From positions 124,001 through 188,000 of the forward strand of contig NZ_JBNPXI010000004.1 in the NCBI RefSeq assembly GCF_050433385.1: a stretch of 64,000 bases of DNA. The letters run 5' to 3'. Below the pieces are notes generated by a model. That model worked only from the letters and a program-made list of their open reading frames with translations, had not been told where the DNA came from and searched no databases. Of the stretch, positions 41,904 to 50,983 are shown piece by piece (positions within the stretch are counted from its first letter, which is position 1; the number at the start of each line of letters is the position of its first letter). The position numbers and the translations under genes were made by a program. The DNA is from Brassicibacter mesophilus (GTDB taxonomy: Bacteria > Bacillota > Clostridia > Tissierellales > Proteiniboraceae).

Positions 41904-42972
41904 AAACACATATTTTGAGTTGATACGAACTATCCTCGGAGTACTTATTTCACTAGCCATAGCAATTTTAATAATTTTTTTAGTGAGTAATGAACCGATG
42001 ATAGCATTAAAATCATTCTTAATAGGACCATTAAAATCAATAAGACACTTTGGTAATGTGCTTGAAGCTGCTATACCTCTAATATTTACAGGGCTAGCTA
42101 TAAGCATTATGTTTCAAGCAAAACAATTCAACTTAGGTGCAGAGGGTTCTTTCTTTATAGGTTCAATTGTGGCGACAGTTATTGCTATTAAAGTTACACT
42201 TCCATTTGGAATTCATCCAGCAGTTGCTGTAATAATTGGCGGGATAGTAGGAAGTATTGTTTGCTTGTTACCCGCAGTACTTAAAACTAAATGGAATGCT
42301 CATGAGCTTGTATCATCCCTTATGCTAAACTATATAGTGTTTTATTTAGGTATGTTTATTATAAATTATTACCTTAGAGATGTTAATGCAGGCGCTATGG
42401 TGTCGCAGAGGTTTCAAGAAACTGCTGTGCTTGGAATCATAGTTCCAAAAACTAGGATACATTGGGGAATGATTATAGCTATAGGAATGATAGTATTTTG
42501 CTACTATTTCTTATATAGAACGAGATGGGGCTATGAAATAAGAATGGTAGGACAAAACAAAGAATTTGCGGAGTATTCAGGAATTAACACTGTGAAAGTA
42601 ATTTTATATTCACAGGCTATAGGGGGTATTATAGCTGGGATGGGTGGAGCTATAGAAGTATTAGGAATGTATAAAAGGTTTTCTTGGTCAGCTTCTCCAG
42701 GGTATGGATGGGATGGAGTTATAGTTGCTATTTTAGCCAGAAGAAATCCAGCATTAATACCTATTTCAGCTTTTTTTCTAGCTTATCTTAGGATTGGTGC
42801 TGACATCATGTCTAGAATGTCAGATGTGCAAAGTGAAGTTGTAGCTATTATTCAAGGCATAATGATATTACTTATTGCTGCAGAGAGATTTTTAGCACAT
42901 TGGAAGAATAAGAGAATATATAGTGAAGCGAAAAATAGTATAAGCAGTGTAGCGGCAAAGGGGGAAATGTAA
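41896..42972 (+). CDS. Nucleoside ABC transporter permease (NupP/BmpC-like)
   Basis: ATG 8 bases after AGGAGGGGAG, overlapping the ATPase gene. 358 residues with about nine or ten transmembrane segments. Signature loops: AAIPLIFTGLAISIMFQAKQFNLGAEGSFFIG (about 57-88), ALVSS-type WNAHELVSSLMLNYI (about 134-148) and the EAA-like GGIIAGMGGAIEVLGMYKRF. One half of the membrane channel for the BMP protein at 39114. Confidence 0.93.
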   Translation: MNKNTYFELIRTILGVLISLAIAILIIFLVSNEPMIALKSFLIGPLKSIRHFGNVLEAAIPLIFTGLAISIMFQAKQFNLGAEGSFFIGSIVATVIAIKVTLPFGIHPAVAVIIGGIVGSIVCLLPAVLKTKWNAHELVSSLMLNYIVFYLGMFIINYYLRDVNAGAMVSQRFQETAVLGIIVPKTRIHWGMIIAIGMIVFCYYFLYRTRWGYEIRMVGQNKEFAEYSGINTVKVILYSQAIGGIIAGMGGAIEVLGMYKRFSWSASPGYGWDGVIVAILARRNPALIPISAFFLAYLRIGADIMSRMSDVQSEVVAIIQGIMILLIAAERFLAHWKNKRIYSEAKNSISSVAAKGEM

Positions 42973-42973
42973 T

Positions 42974-43924
42974 ATGAATACATTACTTGAAACAATCTTT
43001 ACAGCTAGTTTTGGATATGCTGTATTAAGGGTAACGACCCCTATACTTTTTGCTGCTCTTGCAGCTCAGGTGTCTAAAAAAGCAGGAGTAAACAATATTG
43101 CTCTTGAAGGGACTATGTTAACATCAGCTCTTACTGGAGTAATAGTTAGTGCATATACTAATAGTGCATGGATTGGGCTTTTAGGAGCTATAATAGCCGG
43201 AATAGCAATGGCAATGATTCTTGCTTATTCTTCATTAAAGCTTAAAGCCAACATTATACTATCTGGTATAGCATTAAACTTAATGGCAAGTGGTGGGACA
43301 GTATTTGTTCTTTATCTTGTTGCGCATGATAAAGGGATATCATCGTCTTTAAAGAGCCATGTACTTCCAAAGATAACACTGCCTATTATAGACAGAATAC
43401 CAGTAATAGGGACTATTCTTTCTGGTCACAATATTTTGACTTACTTTTCATTGATAGCAGTTGTACTTATCTATTTTCTTATCTATAGAATGCCTATAGG
43501 GTACAAGATAAGGGCAGTGGGAGAGAACAAAGATGCAGCTGATTCTGTAGGTATAAGTGTTATAAAGATTCAATATATTGCTTTATTAATGAGTGGTGCA
43601 TTAGCAGGATTAGGTGGAGCATACATGTCTATGGGATATGTCTCATGGTTCTCTACAAACATGACATCAGGCAGAGGATTTATAGCATTAGCAGCAGAAG
43701 CAATGGGTGGAGGTACACCTTTTGGAATACTTCTGTCATCTTTATTCTTTGGACTTGCAGATGCATTATCAAATTCTCTCCAATCAATAAGAATACCATC
43801 AGAGTTTATACAAGCTATACCTTATGTAGCAACAATCATTGGATTAATAGTATATTCTTCAAACCAAACTTCAAAAGTAAATAAGCTAAAAAGTAAACAC
43901 ATGGAAAAAGAGACAGTGAACTAG
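42974..43924 (+). CDS. Nucleoside ABC transporter permease (NupQ-like)
   Basis: ATG one base after the preceding stop codon, with AAAGGGG upstream. 316 residues, about eight transmembrane segments. Motifs: RVTTPILFAALAAQVSKKAGVNNIALEGTML (about 19-49), ANIILSGIALNLMASGGTVF and the EAA-like AGALAGLGGAYMSMGYVSWF. Forms the transporter with the previous permease. Confidence 0.93.
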   Translation: MNTLLETIFTASFGYAVLRVTTPILFAALAAQVSKKAGVNNIALEGTMLTSALTGVIVSAYTNSAWIGLLGAIIAGIAMAMILAYSSLKLKANIILSGIALNLMASGGTVFVLYLVAHDKGISSSLKSHVLPKITLPIIDRIPVIGTILSGHNILTYFSLIAVVLIYFLIYRMPIGYKIRAVGENKDAADSVGISVIKIQYIALLMSGALAGLGGAYMSMGYVSWFSTNMTSGRGFIALAAEAMGGGTPFGILLSSLFFGLADALSNSLQSIRIPSEFIQAIPYVATIIGLIVYSSNQTSKVNKLKSKHMEKETVN

Positions 43925-43960
43925 AAACCTAGAATATAAATATTAAAAGGAGGAACTAGC

Positions 43961-44665
43961 ATGAGTATTCATATAGGAGCAAAACAAGGAGACATAGCTG
44001 AGACAATTTTACTACCAGGAGACCCCTTAAGGGCTAAATATATTGCAGAGAATTTTTTAGAAGATGCAAAGTGTTATAACGAAGTAAGAGGAATGTACGG
44101 ATATACTGGAACTTATAAAGGAAAAAGAGTATCTGTTCAAGGAACTGGTATGGGAATACCTTCAATATCAATATATGTTAATGAACTAATACTGAATTAT
44201 GATGTGAAAAATTTGATTAGAATTGGGACCTGTGGGTCAATGCAAGAAGATATCAAGCTTAGAGATGTTGTGTTGGCAATGAGTGCTTCAACAAACTCTG
44301 GTGCGAATAAAGTTAGGTTTAGTGGACTTGATTATGCACCAACAGCTAACTTTGAGCTTCTTAATAAAGCATACAGTACTTCAAAAGAACTAGGCATGAA
44401 TGTAAAAGTAGGGAATGTACTTACTAGTGATTTGTTCTATGGAGACAATCCAGAAGCATGGAAAATGTGGGCTAAGTACGGAACATTAGTTGTTGAAATG
44501 GAAACAGCCGAATTATATACAGTTGCAGCTAAGTATAATGCAAAGGCATTGTCAATTCTAACAGTAAGTGACAGTATTATAACAAAAGAACTTACAACAG
44601 CTCAAGAAAGACAAGAAACCTTTAACAATATGGTTGAGATAGCTTTAAAAACAGCATTAGAATAG
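43961..44665 (+). CDS. deoD: Purine-nucleoside phosphorylase, DeoD type
   Basis: ATG after AAAGGAGGA. 234 residues, the normal size. Phosphate site LLPGDPLRAKYIAENF (about 18-33), RGMYGYTGTYKGKRVSVQGTGMGIPS, LIRIGTCGSMQ (about 85-95), and the purine/ribose site VVEMETAELYTVAA (about 176-189) with SDSIITKE (catalytic aspartate). Phosphorolyses purine (deoxy)nucleosides to base and (deoxy)ribose-1-phosphate in the cytoplasm. It complements the hydrolase at 36440 and feeds the adenine deaminase downstream. Confidence 0.96.
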   Translation: MSIHIGAKQGDIAETILLPGDPLRAKYIAENFLEDAKCYNEVRGMYGYTGTYKGKRVSVQGTGMGIPSISIYVNELILNYDVKNLIRIGTCGSMQEDIKLRDVVLAMSASTNSGANKVRFSGLDYAPTANFELLNKAYSTSKELGMNVKVGNVLTSDLFYGDNPEAWKMWAKYGTLVVEMETAELYTVAAKYNAKALSILTVSDSIITKELTTAQERQETFNNMVEIALKTALE

Positions 44666-44720
44666 AAGTTCGATGGATATCGGCAAAATTGATGCTGTTG
44701 CATATTGGGAGGTTGAGAAT

Positions 44721-45956
44721 GTGGAAACAAATCTCGAAAGGATAATACATGATATTGAAAAAATAAATGAATATAATAGTGATTTAAACAATGGATACAC
44801 AAGATTTTCTTATACAAAAGAAGATAAGTTAGCTAAAGAATACATCATATCTGAAATGAAAAAAGTAGGGTTGGATGTGATAATAGATGCTATAGGCAAT
44901 ATAAGGGGCAGATACAGAGGCAGTGATAAAAATGCTCCTGCAATTATGACTGGTTCTCACATTGATACTGTAGAGCATGGTGGTAGATTTGATGGAATAG
45001 TTGGAGTAGTAGCTGGACTGGAAGTGGTGAGAGTTCTTAGTGAAAATAACATAAATCTGACTAATCCTGTTGAAGTGGTTGTTTTTGTTGAAGAAGAAGG
45101 CTGTAACTTTGGAAGTCCTATGGCTGGAAGCAAGGGAATGACTGGAAAATTCAATGTTGAAGATTATAAAAGAATGCATAATGATAAGGGACTTTCCATG
45201 TATGAGGCAGCAAAAAACTTCGGTTTAAACCCAGATAGCATAGAAAAGTATGTTCTAAAAGCTAAGGATGTAAAAGCTATGATAGAAATGCATGTAGAAC
45301 AAAGCTCTGTATTAGACTCAGAAGGTATTCCTATAGGAATAGTTAAAGCAATAGCAGGAGTAAAAAGATATGGAGTAGAGTTTACTGGAGTAGCAAATCA
45401 TGCTGGAGCAACTCCTATGAATCTTAGAAGAGACCCTATGGCAGCAGCCTCTAAAGTTATTTCATCCATAGATAATATCATAAAAGAAAAAGCATATTGT
45501 AGTACTGTTGGTACGGTAGGTAAGATAGTTTGTTACCCTAATGTACTCAATGTAATTCCTGAAAAAGTATACTTTACTATTGATATTAGAGATGTAACTA
45601 AAGACGGTGTAGATATTACTGCACAAGAGATTGAGAGAAAAGTTAATGAAGTATCAAAGCTATACAACGTAACTGCTAAGATGGAACTTACAGGTGAAGG
45701 TGAGGGGATTACTTTATCAAATAAAGTAATTAAAGTAATAGAAAGTTCAGCTAAAAGAAGAAATATAAGATACAAAATGATGAACAGTGGAGCAGGACAT
45801 GATGCTTGTATGTTAGGCGATATAACAGATGTAGGTATGATATTTGTACCGAGCATAAACGGAAGAAGTCATGTGCCAGAAGAAATGACTGACTATAAAG
45901 ACATCAAATTAGGCTGTGATATACTACTTGATACTATAATAGATTTGGCTAAGTAA
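44721..45956 (+). CDS. Zn-dependent M20 hydrolase (allantoate amidohydrolase / N-carbamoylase-like)
   Basis: The GTG at 44721 (411 aa) has GGGAGG 8 bases upstream and gives the usual N-terminus (METNLERIIHDIEKINEYN). Signatures of the AllC/HyuC group: TGSHIDTVEHGGRFDGIVGVVAG (metal His and Asp), FVEEEGCNFGSPMAGSKGMTG (metal and catalytic glutamates), IEMHVEQSSVLD, and NSGAGHDACMLG. These enzymes release ammonia and carbon dioxide from allantoate or cleave N-carbamoyl amino acids. Within a purine operon it may act on a ureide, but the operon encodes no allantoinase, so the true substrate is uncertain. Confidence 0.9.
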   Translation: METNLERIIHDIEKINEYNSDLNNGYTRFSYTKEDKLAKEYIISEMKKVGLDVIIDAIGNIRGRYRGSDKNAPAIMTGSHIDTVEHGGRFDGIVGVVAGLEVVRVLSENNINLTNPVEVVVFVEEEGCNFGSPMAGSKGMTGKFNVEDYKRMHNDKGLSMYEAAKNFGLNPDSIEKYVLKAKDVKAMIEMHVEQSSVLDSEGIPIGIVKAIAGVKRYGVEFTGVANHAGATPMNLRRDPMAAASKVISSIDNIIKEKAYCSTVGTVGKIVCYPNVLNVIPEKVYFTIDIRDVTKDGVDITAQEIERKVNEVSKLYNVTAKMELTGEGEGITLSNKVIKVIESSAKRRNIRYKMMNSGAGHDACMLGDITDVGMIFVPSINGRSHVPEEMTDYKDIKLGCDILLDTIIDLAK

Positions 45957-45995
45957 TATATTTATTATCTCAAAATTACTAGGAAGGAGGATTAT

Positions 45996-47780
45996 ATGAA
46001 AATACAGATAAGAAATAGAGTAGAACTTGTTGAGGCGGCTGTGGGGAAAAGGCCAATGGACTTAGTTATAAAAAATGTTCAGTTAGTAAATGTATTTACT
46101 GGAGAAATATATGCTGCTGACATAGGTATACATGATGGATTTATTGCTCATATTGAAGCTGACCCTGATTGTATTGAAAAAAATAAGTATGAAATGGAAG
46201 GAAAAGAATATCTAGATGCCAAAGGAATGTTTGCTGTTCCAGGATTTATTGATACTCATCTTCATATAGAAAGCAGTATGCTTACTCCAGCTAACTATGC
46301 CAAGGTTGTTATACCCCATGGAACAACGACTATAATAACTGATCCTCATGAAATTGGGAACGTTTTAGGAATAGATGCTGTGGAATATATGCATGAGGCA
46401 AGTGAGAATCTTCCCCTAAGAAACTACATTCTAGCTCCATCTTGTATTCCGGCTGTACCTGGATTAGAAAATGCAGGAGCTACTTTTCAAGCTGATGACA
46501 TTGAGAGACTGCTAAAGCTTGAGAGAGTAGTTGGTCTTGGAGAGGTTATGGATTTTAGTGGAGTTATAAATAACAGTGAAAGAATGGTTGAAATTCTTGA
46601 GCTTGCAGAGAAAAAAGGTGTCTTTATACAAGGACATTCACCTATGCTTAGTGGAAGAAATCTGTCTGCATATATATGTGCAGGTCCTAATAACGATCAC
46701 GAATCCAGATTTGGTCAAGAGGCTAGAAATAAGCTGAGAATGGGTATGACAGTTGATGCTAGAGAAAGCTCTATGTCTCAGAATGTAGCTGAGATAGTAT
46801 CGGCGACGAAAAACTTTTTTTACCCACCAAATATGACATTGTGTACCGATGACAGGGAGCCAGGGGATATTTTAAGAGATGGACATATGAACTTTGCAGT
46901 AAAAAAAGCTATTGAAGCCGGATTAGATACAATATATGCCATCAGATGCGCTACTATCCAAGCTGCGAGTTCTATTGGAATAGAGAATCTAGGCGCGATA
47001 GCACCTGGATATGCCGCAGATATTCTACTTATGCCAGATTTGAAAGATATGAAGTCTGAGTATGTACTTTGCAGGGGAAAGCTTGTTGCAAAAGGTGGAA
47101 AGCTGTTAGAAACAATACAACAGATAGAGCATGAAGTAGAAAAAATAGATACAGTTAATTTAAAGCAACCCTTAGAAGAAGACTTTAGGATAAAGTGTGA
47201 AGGTACAGACACGCATGCATCAGTAAATGTTATAAACTATTTATCAATAAACTCATCTATAACTGAATATAAAACTGAGAATGTGCCTATAAAAAATGGA
47301 TATATTGATATAAGCAATGATGATGACTTAAATATTGTAGTTGTATTTAATAGATATGGAAAAGAAAATAAAAGCATAGGATTAGTACGAAACTTTGGAC
47401 TAAAGAGAGGAGCAGTAGCAGCAACGGTGTCACATGATAGCCATAATCTAACAGTTGTAGCTTCCAATGAAAAAGATGCGCTAGCTGCAGTTAATGCAGT
47501 TATTCAAAGCAAAGGAGGAATATCATGTGCTTTGGACGGAAAGGCACTTGATATACTGCCTTTACCCATAGCAGGTCTTATGTCACCACAGTCAGCTGAA
47601 GAAATTGATAAAACTATTTCTAGGATGAAGGAAAAAATAAGAGGCTTAGGAATAGACAACAAAAATCCTCTTCTCAGGATAGCAACTATTGCTTTACCGG
47701 TTATACCAAATGCAAAAATAACTGATGTAGGATTAGTGTCAGTAAGTGAGCAAAAAATCATCCCCCTTTTTGCTCAATAA
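45996..47780 (+). CDS. ade: Adenine deaminase
   Basis: ATG after AAGGAGGA. 594 residues, usual for the AdeC/YerA-type. Metal motif FIDTHLHIESSMLTP (about 79-93), TTTIITDPHEIGNVLG (about 108-123), EVMDFSGVIN (about 178-187), IQGHSPMLSGRNLSAYICAGPNNDHES (about 211-237), and CTDDREPGDILRDGHMN with the catalytic aspartate (about 284-300). The C-terminal adenine-deaminase domain carries SHDSHNLTVVASNEKD. Converts adenine to hypoxanthine and ammonia. Last gene of the operon. Confidence 0.95.
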   Translation: MKIQIRNRVELVEAAVGKRPMDLVIKNVQLVNVFTGEIYAADIGIHDGFIAHIEADPDCIEKNKYEMEGKEYLDAKGMFAVPGFIDTHLHIESSMLTPANYAKVVIPHGTTTIITDPHEIGNVLGIDAVEYMHEASENLPLRNYILAPSCIPAVPGLENAGATFQADDIERLLKLERVVGLGEVMDFSGVINNSERMVEILELAEKKGVFIQGHSPMLSGRNLSAYICAGPNNDHESRFGQEARNKLRMGMTVDARESSMSQNVAEIVSATKNFFYPPNMTLCTDDREPGDILRDGHMNFAVKKAIEAGLDTIYAIRCATIQAASSIGIENLGAIAPGYAADILLMPDLKDMKSEYVLCRGKLVAKGGKLLETIQQIEHEVEKIDTVNLKQPLEEDFRIKCEGTDTHASVNVINYLSINSSITEYKTENVPIKNGYIDISNDDDLNIVVVFNRYGKENKSIGLVRNFGLKRGAVAATVSHDSHNLTVVASNEKDALAAVNAVIQSKGGISCALDGKALDILPLPIAGLMSPQSAEEIDKTISRMKEKIRGLGIDNKNPLLRIATIALPVIPNAKITDVGLVSVSEQKIIPLFAQ

Positions 47781-47837
47781 AAAGGCCATTATTTGTGCGT
47801 CCTTCGTAAAACAGTATTGAATTAGATCTGAAAGAAT

Positions 47838-47866
47838 GGTGTAGCGTAAAAACTACACCTTTTTTT
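47838..47866 (+). terminator. Intrinsic terminator of the purine operon
   Basis: 7-bp stem GGTGTAG with CTACACC, 8-base loop, then a run of seven Ts. Confidence 0.85.
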
Positions 47867-47879
47867 CGTCTACTGGTGC

Positions 47880-48296
47880 ATTCAGTTCCGGCAGGATACC
47901 CAACAGATCATAACTGAACTTATGTGGGTTTGCGAACTGTAAAAAAGCGGTAGTTGATAGCTTTTACGGGGCCAGCCCTGCACCCCGGTCTCCTCCAAAG
48001 AGCAGAAGAGGCAAAAGGTGTTGCCCGCACACTTTGCCGCAAGGTTTCTATCGTTATGGCGTTCTCGAGTGGATATGATTTTCTTCTGGTAGGCTTCGTT
48101 GTGGACAACGTAACGGTCTGTCTTTTGCATGGCACGGGCTACTACAATTCTTGCTGTAAATTTCTCCAAGCATGAAAAGCCCACCAATCGCAATACTGCC
48201 ATTGGAAGGCTCTTAAAAGCGCGCTATTATTGACCTACCACTTCCTCATTGGATAGCAGGCAGTTGGAATTTTATATTATTGGCCTATATTGAATA
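47880..48296 (-). other. Less AT-rich stretch with unrecognised coding remnant
   Basis: Base composition changes abruptly after the terminator (CCAGCCCTGCACCCCGG-type stretches). A minus-strand frame is open from 48202 to 47882 (106 codons; MAVLRLVGF..., cysteine-containing CAGNTFCLFCSL) and another from 48135 to 47920, but neither has a convincing ribosome site and I recognise no family. Probably the edge or debris of an acquired element. Confidence 0.4.
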
Positions 48297-48773
48297 CTAA
48301 AAATTAAATTCGTTTTCCCAATCAAAATCTTCCGATCTGTCTAAACTTTTAGGCCAATGACTGCACCATTCCGGTACGCCGGGACATTCAACTCTGTCAA
48401 GGTTTGGCGTATACGGCTTTATGTCAAGCACGGGCGTTCCATCATTAGCGTCAATATAGGCAATTTGAATGATGCCTTTTGAGTAGTCAGCATAAATAAT
48501 CTGTGCCGTAGTTAATGCGATAGGGTTTGGACGAATAGGCGACCTTGTGGCAAATATACCCATTACGGGTGGAGCTTTTTTATATGGCTGGGGTGCTTCA
48601 AGTATATTTCTCATTTCTTCATTATCGAAGTCACTGAACCACCAGATAACATTGATATGGCTAAATCCGTCCAAAGCTTGCAAAGCAGGAATATATTTTG
48701 GCTCAAGTTCAATAAACATTCCGTCATCATTTACGTTGATTTTGCCGATAGGGTTTACTTGAAAATTCTGCAT
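48297..48773 (-). CDS. trmO: TrmO-family tRNA (N6-threonylcarbamoyl-A37) methyltransferase-like protein
   Basis: The inner ATG at 48773 (158 aa) lies 8 bases after GGAGG; the ATG at 48788 overlaps that site. TrmO/UPF0066 signatures: VNPIGKI at the N-terminus, ALDGFSHINVIWWF (about 36-49), and the SAM-binding loop GIFATRSPIRPNPIALTTAQI (about 74-94) followed by DIKPYTP. TrmO methylates t6A37 in tRNA(Thr) in E. coli. This copy lacks the C-terminal domain of the longer enzymes, as is common in Firmicutes. It is controlled by its own MerR-type promoter and stands beside a MerR regulator, which is unusual for a housekeeping tRNA enzyme, and may therefore have another role. Confidence 0.82.
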   Translation of the reverse strand: MQNFQVNPIGKINVNDDGMFIELEPKYIPALQALDGFSHINVIWWFSDFDNEEMRNILEAPQPYKKAPPVMGIFATRSPIRPNPIALTTAQIIYADYSKGIIQIAYIDANDGTPVLDIKPYTPNLDRVECPGVPEWCSHWPKSLDRSEDFDWENEFNF

Positions 48774-48814
48774 AGTGCATACCTCCATAATAAAATTAAT
48801 TTATCTGTAAATTC

Positions 48815-48845
48815 AGTGTAGACCCTCACATCATGTGAGAGTCAA
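48815..48845 (-). promoter_or_regulatory. MerR-type promoter with 19-bp spacer and palindromic operator driving trmO
   Basis: On the minus strand: TTGACT (-35, 48845-48840), exactly 19 bases, TACACT (-10, 48820-48815). The spacer holds most of an imperfect 23-bp palindrome (48821-48843) with the perfect core CTCACAT-C-ATGTGAG. A 19-bp spacer with a centred dyad is the hallmark of promoters that MerR proteins activate by DNA distortion. Confidence 0.8.
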
Positions 48846-48850
48846 TAACA

Positions 48851-48888
48851 AAAAAGCGTCTTACAAAAGAATCTGCAAAACGCTTTTT
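48851..48888 (-). terminator. Terminator of the merR-like gene
   Basis: 9-bp stem AAAAAGCGT with ACGCTTTTT, 20-base loop; on the minus strand it ends in a T-run immediately before the -35 of the trmO promoter. Confidence 0.8.
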
Positions 48889-48889
48889 A

Positions 48890-49705
48890 TTATATTTTTT
48901 CCAATGGTATTTGGATTTCGGTTAAGTACTTATCCGGATTTTCCTCATTCCATGGACCGCAGTGGACAATTTGCCTGCTCTGCCCGGTCATTTTATATTG
49001 ACTATGCGCTTGTAACCAGTTTGCAAAAGAAAGGTATGCACTCGCAATGTTTTCAAAAGGCCCATATACCATAGTACATGCCATAATTGGCACAGGTTCC
49101 GTATTTCGATAGTTAAAACCACATATATTCTTTCCTATTCGGGATACAGTCGCACATATTTCAATATCAACGTCTGTTTCTCTATAATCTGTGTCGTGAT
49201 AGATGGTAAATGTATTGTTTGAAATGGGGATATTATTTTCGTCTGCAAAAGCCAACATTTCTTTCCATAATTGCCCCTCGGCATAATAATCACGGACAAT
49301 TCGTCTTAAAGAAAACACCTGATAACTAGGAATAGATTTGATGGAAACATTGTAGTGTATTGTTATCTTTTCCTGTCGGATATCCCTTTTGGCCAGTTCA
49401 ATTTTAGATAGCTTATCTTGTTCGGCCTTAATTGTACTCTCAATTTCCAGACGTTTATTGTCAAGTTGATTGGTTATAAATTCATCGTCCCAATGATTAA
49501 GGGTAATCGTAATTTCAGAAACATTAAAACCTAAATCCCGCAAGAATATTATTTTATTCAAAACAGGAATTTGCTCTATGGAATATAGTCTGTAATTTGT
49601 AAACTTGTCTATTTCAGCAGGTTTTAGTAATCCTGTTTCATCGTAATATCTTAACATTCGGATTGATACTTGCGTTAATTTGGAAAACTCACCTATTTTG
49701 AACAT
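48890..49705 (-). CDS. MerR-family regulator with GyrI-like effector-binding domain
   Basis: The ATG at 49705 (271 aa) has AGAGGTGG 5 bases upstream. Residues 1-70 are a MerR winged helix (FKIGEFSKLTQVSIRMLRYYDETGLLKPAEIDKFTNYRLYS); about 78-118 is the dimerising coiled coil; the remainder (about 122-271) is a GyrI/BmrR-like effector domain (IPSYQVFSLRRIVRDYYAEGQLW, PVPIMACTMVYGPFENIASAY). BmrR-type proteins activate genes on binding lipophilic cations or drugs. It is in the same direction as trmO and its terminator abuts the trmO promoter, so trmO is the likely target. Codon use is less AT-biased than in the neighbours. Confidence 0.9.
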   Translation of the reverse strand: MFKIGEFSKLTQVSIRMLRYYDETGLLKPAEIDKFTNYRLYSIEQIPVLNKIIFLRDLGFNVSEITITLNHWDDEFITNQLDNKRLEIESTIKAEQDKLSKIELAKRDIRQEKITIHYNVSIKSIPSYQVFSLRRIVRDYYAEGQLWKEMLAFADENNIPISNNTFTIYHDTDYRETDVDIEICATVSRIGKNICGFNYRNTEPVPIMACTMVYGPFENIASAYLSFANWLQAHSQYKMTGQSRQIVHCGPWNEENPDKYLTEIQIPLEKI

Positions 49706-49979
49706 GCACACCACCTCTATATTAAGTTATTATATCGCGAGCAGAATCAAACTGCAAATAAAATACATTCCTTGTCTGTTGGCTGTATATCTCGTTATGC
49801 ATCATGCTCAGCATCCAAGTGTATAGGAGAGATCATTCAGCTTCTCAACAAAGTAAAACAAAGTATGGTTCGGCTTGAACGATACCTTGTTTAGACATCT
49901 TGCTTGGCAGTGCCCATAAGCACTTTGTGTATTCTGTTTTATGGAGGACTGCTCTTATGATGGCTTTTTCCATATATCA
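49706..49979. other. Intergenic stretch with an imperfect inverted repeat
   Basis: No gene. The composition resembles the 47.9-49.7 kb block. An imperfect 15-bp inverted repeat (AACAAAGTATGGTTC, loop GGCTT, GAACGATACCTTGTT, 49857-49891) could be a terminator for the gene to its right or an element end; no mate was found at the left end of the block. Confidence 0.4.
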
Positions 49980-50804
49980 TTAAATATATTCTAGCTTTAA
50001 ACCTACTCCAACCTCTTTTAATGGAGCAGATGATGATAATTTTATCTTGGAAGATAAATCAGTACAATGGCAAGCGTGCAAAGCTTTTGGGTGCATACTC
50101 GCAATATACTCTACAGTTTTACTTATCTGTTCTTCACTAGGATTTAGTAGATGAAAGCCTCCAATTATATCTAATATTCTATTATCACCACATACCTCTA
50201 TGGCTTGATCAATTATATTACATATGCCTGAATGAGAGCACCCTGTTATTATAACTAAACCTTTGTTTGATTTATAGACTAAAGCAGAGTCATCATATAG
50301 AAAGTCATCGCTTTCACCTTTATCTATTATTTTCTTACCTATAGGATGATTATTTTCAAAAGGATGTCTTCGTCTTATCTCACCTAAATATACGATATTT
50401 TTATTTAGCCAAATGGGTGTGCTGCTTAAATTAATGCTGAGGTTCTGCTCTAGTAAACTCTTTTCTACTACATAGTTTATGTTTTTCGAGTCAAGAACTC
50501 TTGGAGTAAATACTAATGGATGAGAGATATAAGTAGGCTTTTTATTCACTTTTGTTTTCTGAAAATACTCAATAAGATACTTAAGCCCTCTATTGTGATC
50601 GTCATGTCCATGAGATATAACTAAATAATCTAATTCATTTAGGCTAATATTCATTTTTAATGAATTATGTAGAAAAATATCAGAATATCCTGTGTCAAAT
50701 AGTATTTTAGTATCATTATCTTCGATATAATACGATAAGCCAGGTTCTCCATAATATTGACTGCCTGTAAGCGTGCTATTATCTACTAACACTGTAAGCT
50801 TCAT
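49980..50804 (-). CDS. MBL-fold metallo-hydrolase
   Basis: The ATG at 50804 (274 aa, MKLTVLVDNST) has GAGGGGG 7 bases upstream; the frame is open to 50876 without a ribosome site. Metallo-beta-lactamase signatures: LSYYIEDNDTKILFDTGYSDIF, VISHGHDDHNRGLKYL (the H-x-H-x-D-H site), ITGCSHSGICNII (about 196-208), and LHACHCTD near the end. This matches the group annotated as 7,8-dihydropterin-6-methyl-4-(beta-D-ribofuranosyl)aminobenzene 5'-phosphate synthase-related, common in anaerobes, with real substrates mostly unknown. Monocistronic. Confidence 0.87.
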   Translation of the reverse strand: MKLTVLVDNSTLTGSQYYGEPGLSYYIEDNDTKILFDTGYSDIFLHNSLKMNISLNELDYLVISHGHDDHNRGLKYLIEYFQKTKVNKKPTYISHPLVFTPRVLDSKNINYVVEKSLLEQNLSINLSSTPIWLNKNIVYLGEIRRRHPFENNHPIGKKIIDKGESDDFLYDDSALVYKSNKGLVIITGCSHSGICNIIDQAIEVCGDNRILDIIGGFHLLNPSEEQISKTVEYIASMHPKALHACHCTDLSSKIKLSSSAPLKEVGVGLKLEYI

Positions 50805-50883
50805 GACATTGCCCCCTCTTAATATTCTTATATACATTCTAGCATAAAAAAACAAAGAAAACGTTTTGTTTGTCATTTTTGTT

Positions 50884-50922
50884 AATCCAGAAAATTTGCA
50901 TATATATTTTCTGGATTTTTTT
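50884..50922 (+). terminator. Orphan intrinsic terminator 1
   Basis: Perfect 12-bp stem AATCCAGAAAAT with ATTTTCTGGATT, 10-base loop, T-run. Confidence 0.85.
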
Positions 50923-50983
50923 ATAATTCATAGAAAAGGTTTAAATTACCTTAAAGAAAACTTTCCGTTAAGTGGGTTTCAAG

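Noticed and set aside
47954..48175. 73-codon plus-strand frame in the less AT-rich block
   Set aside because: No ribosome site and no recognisable motif; treated as part of the remnant.
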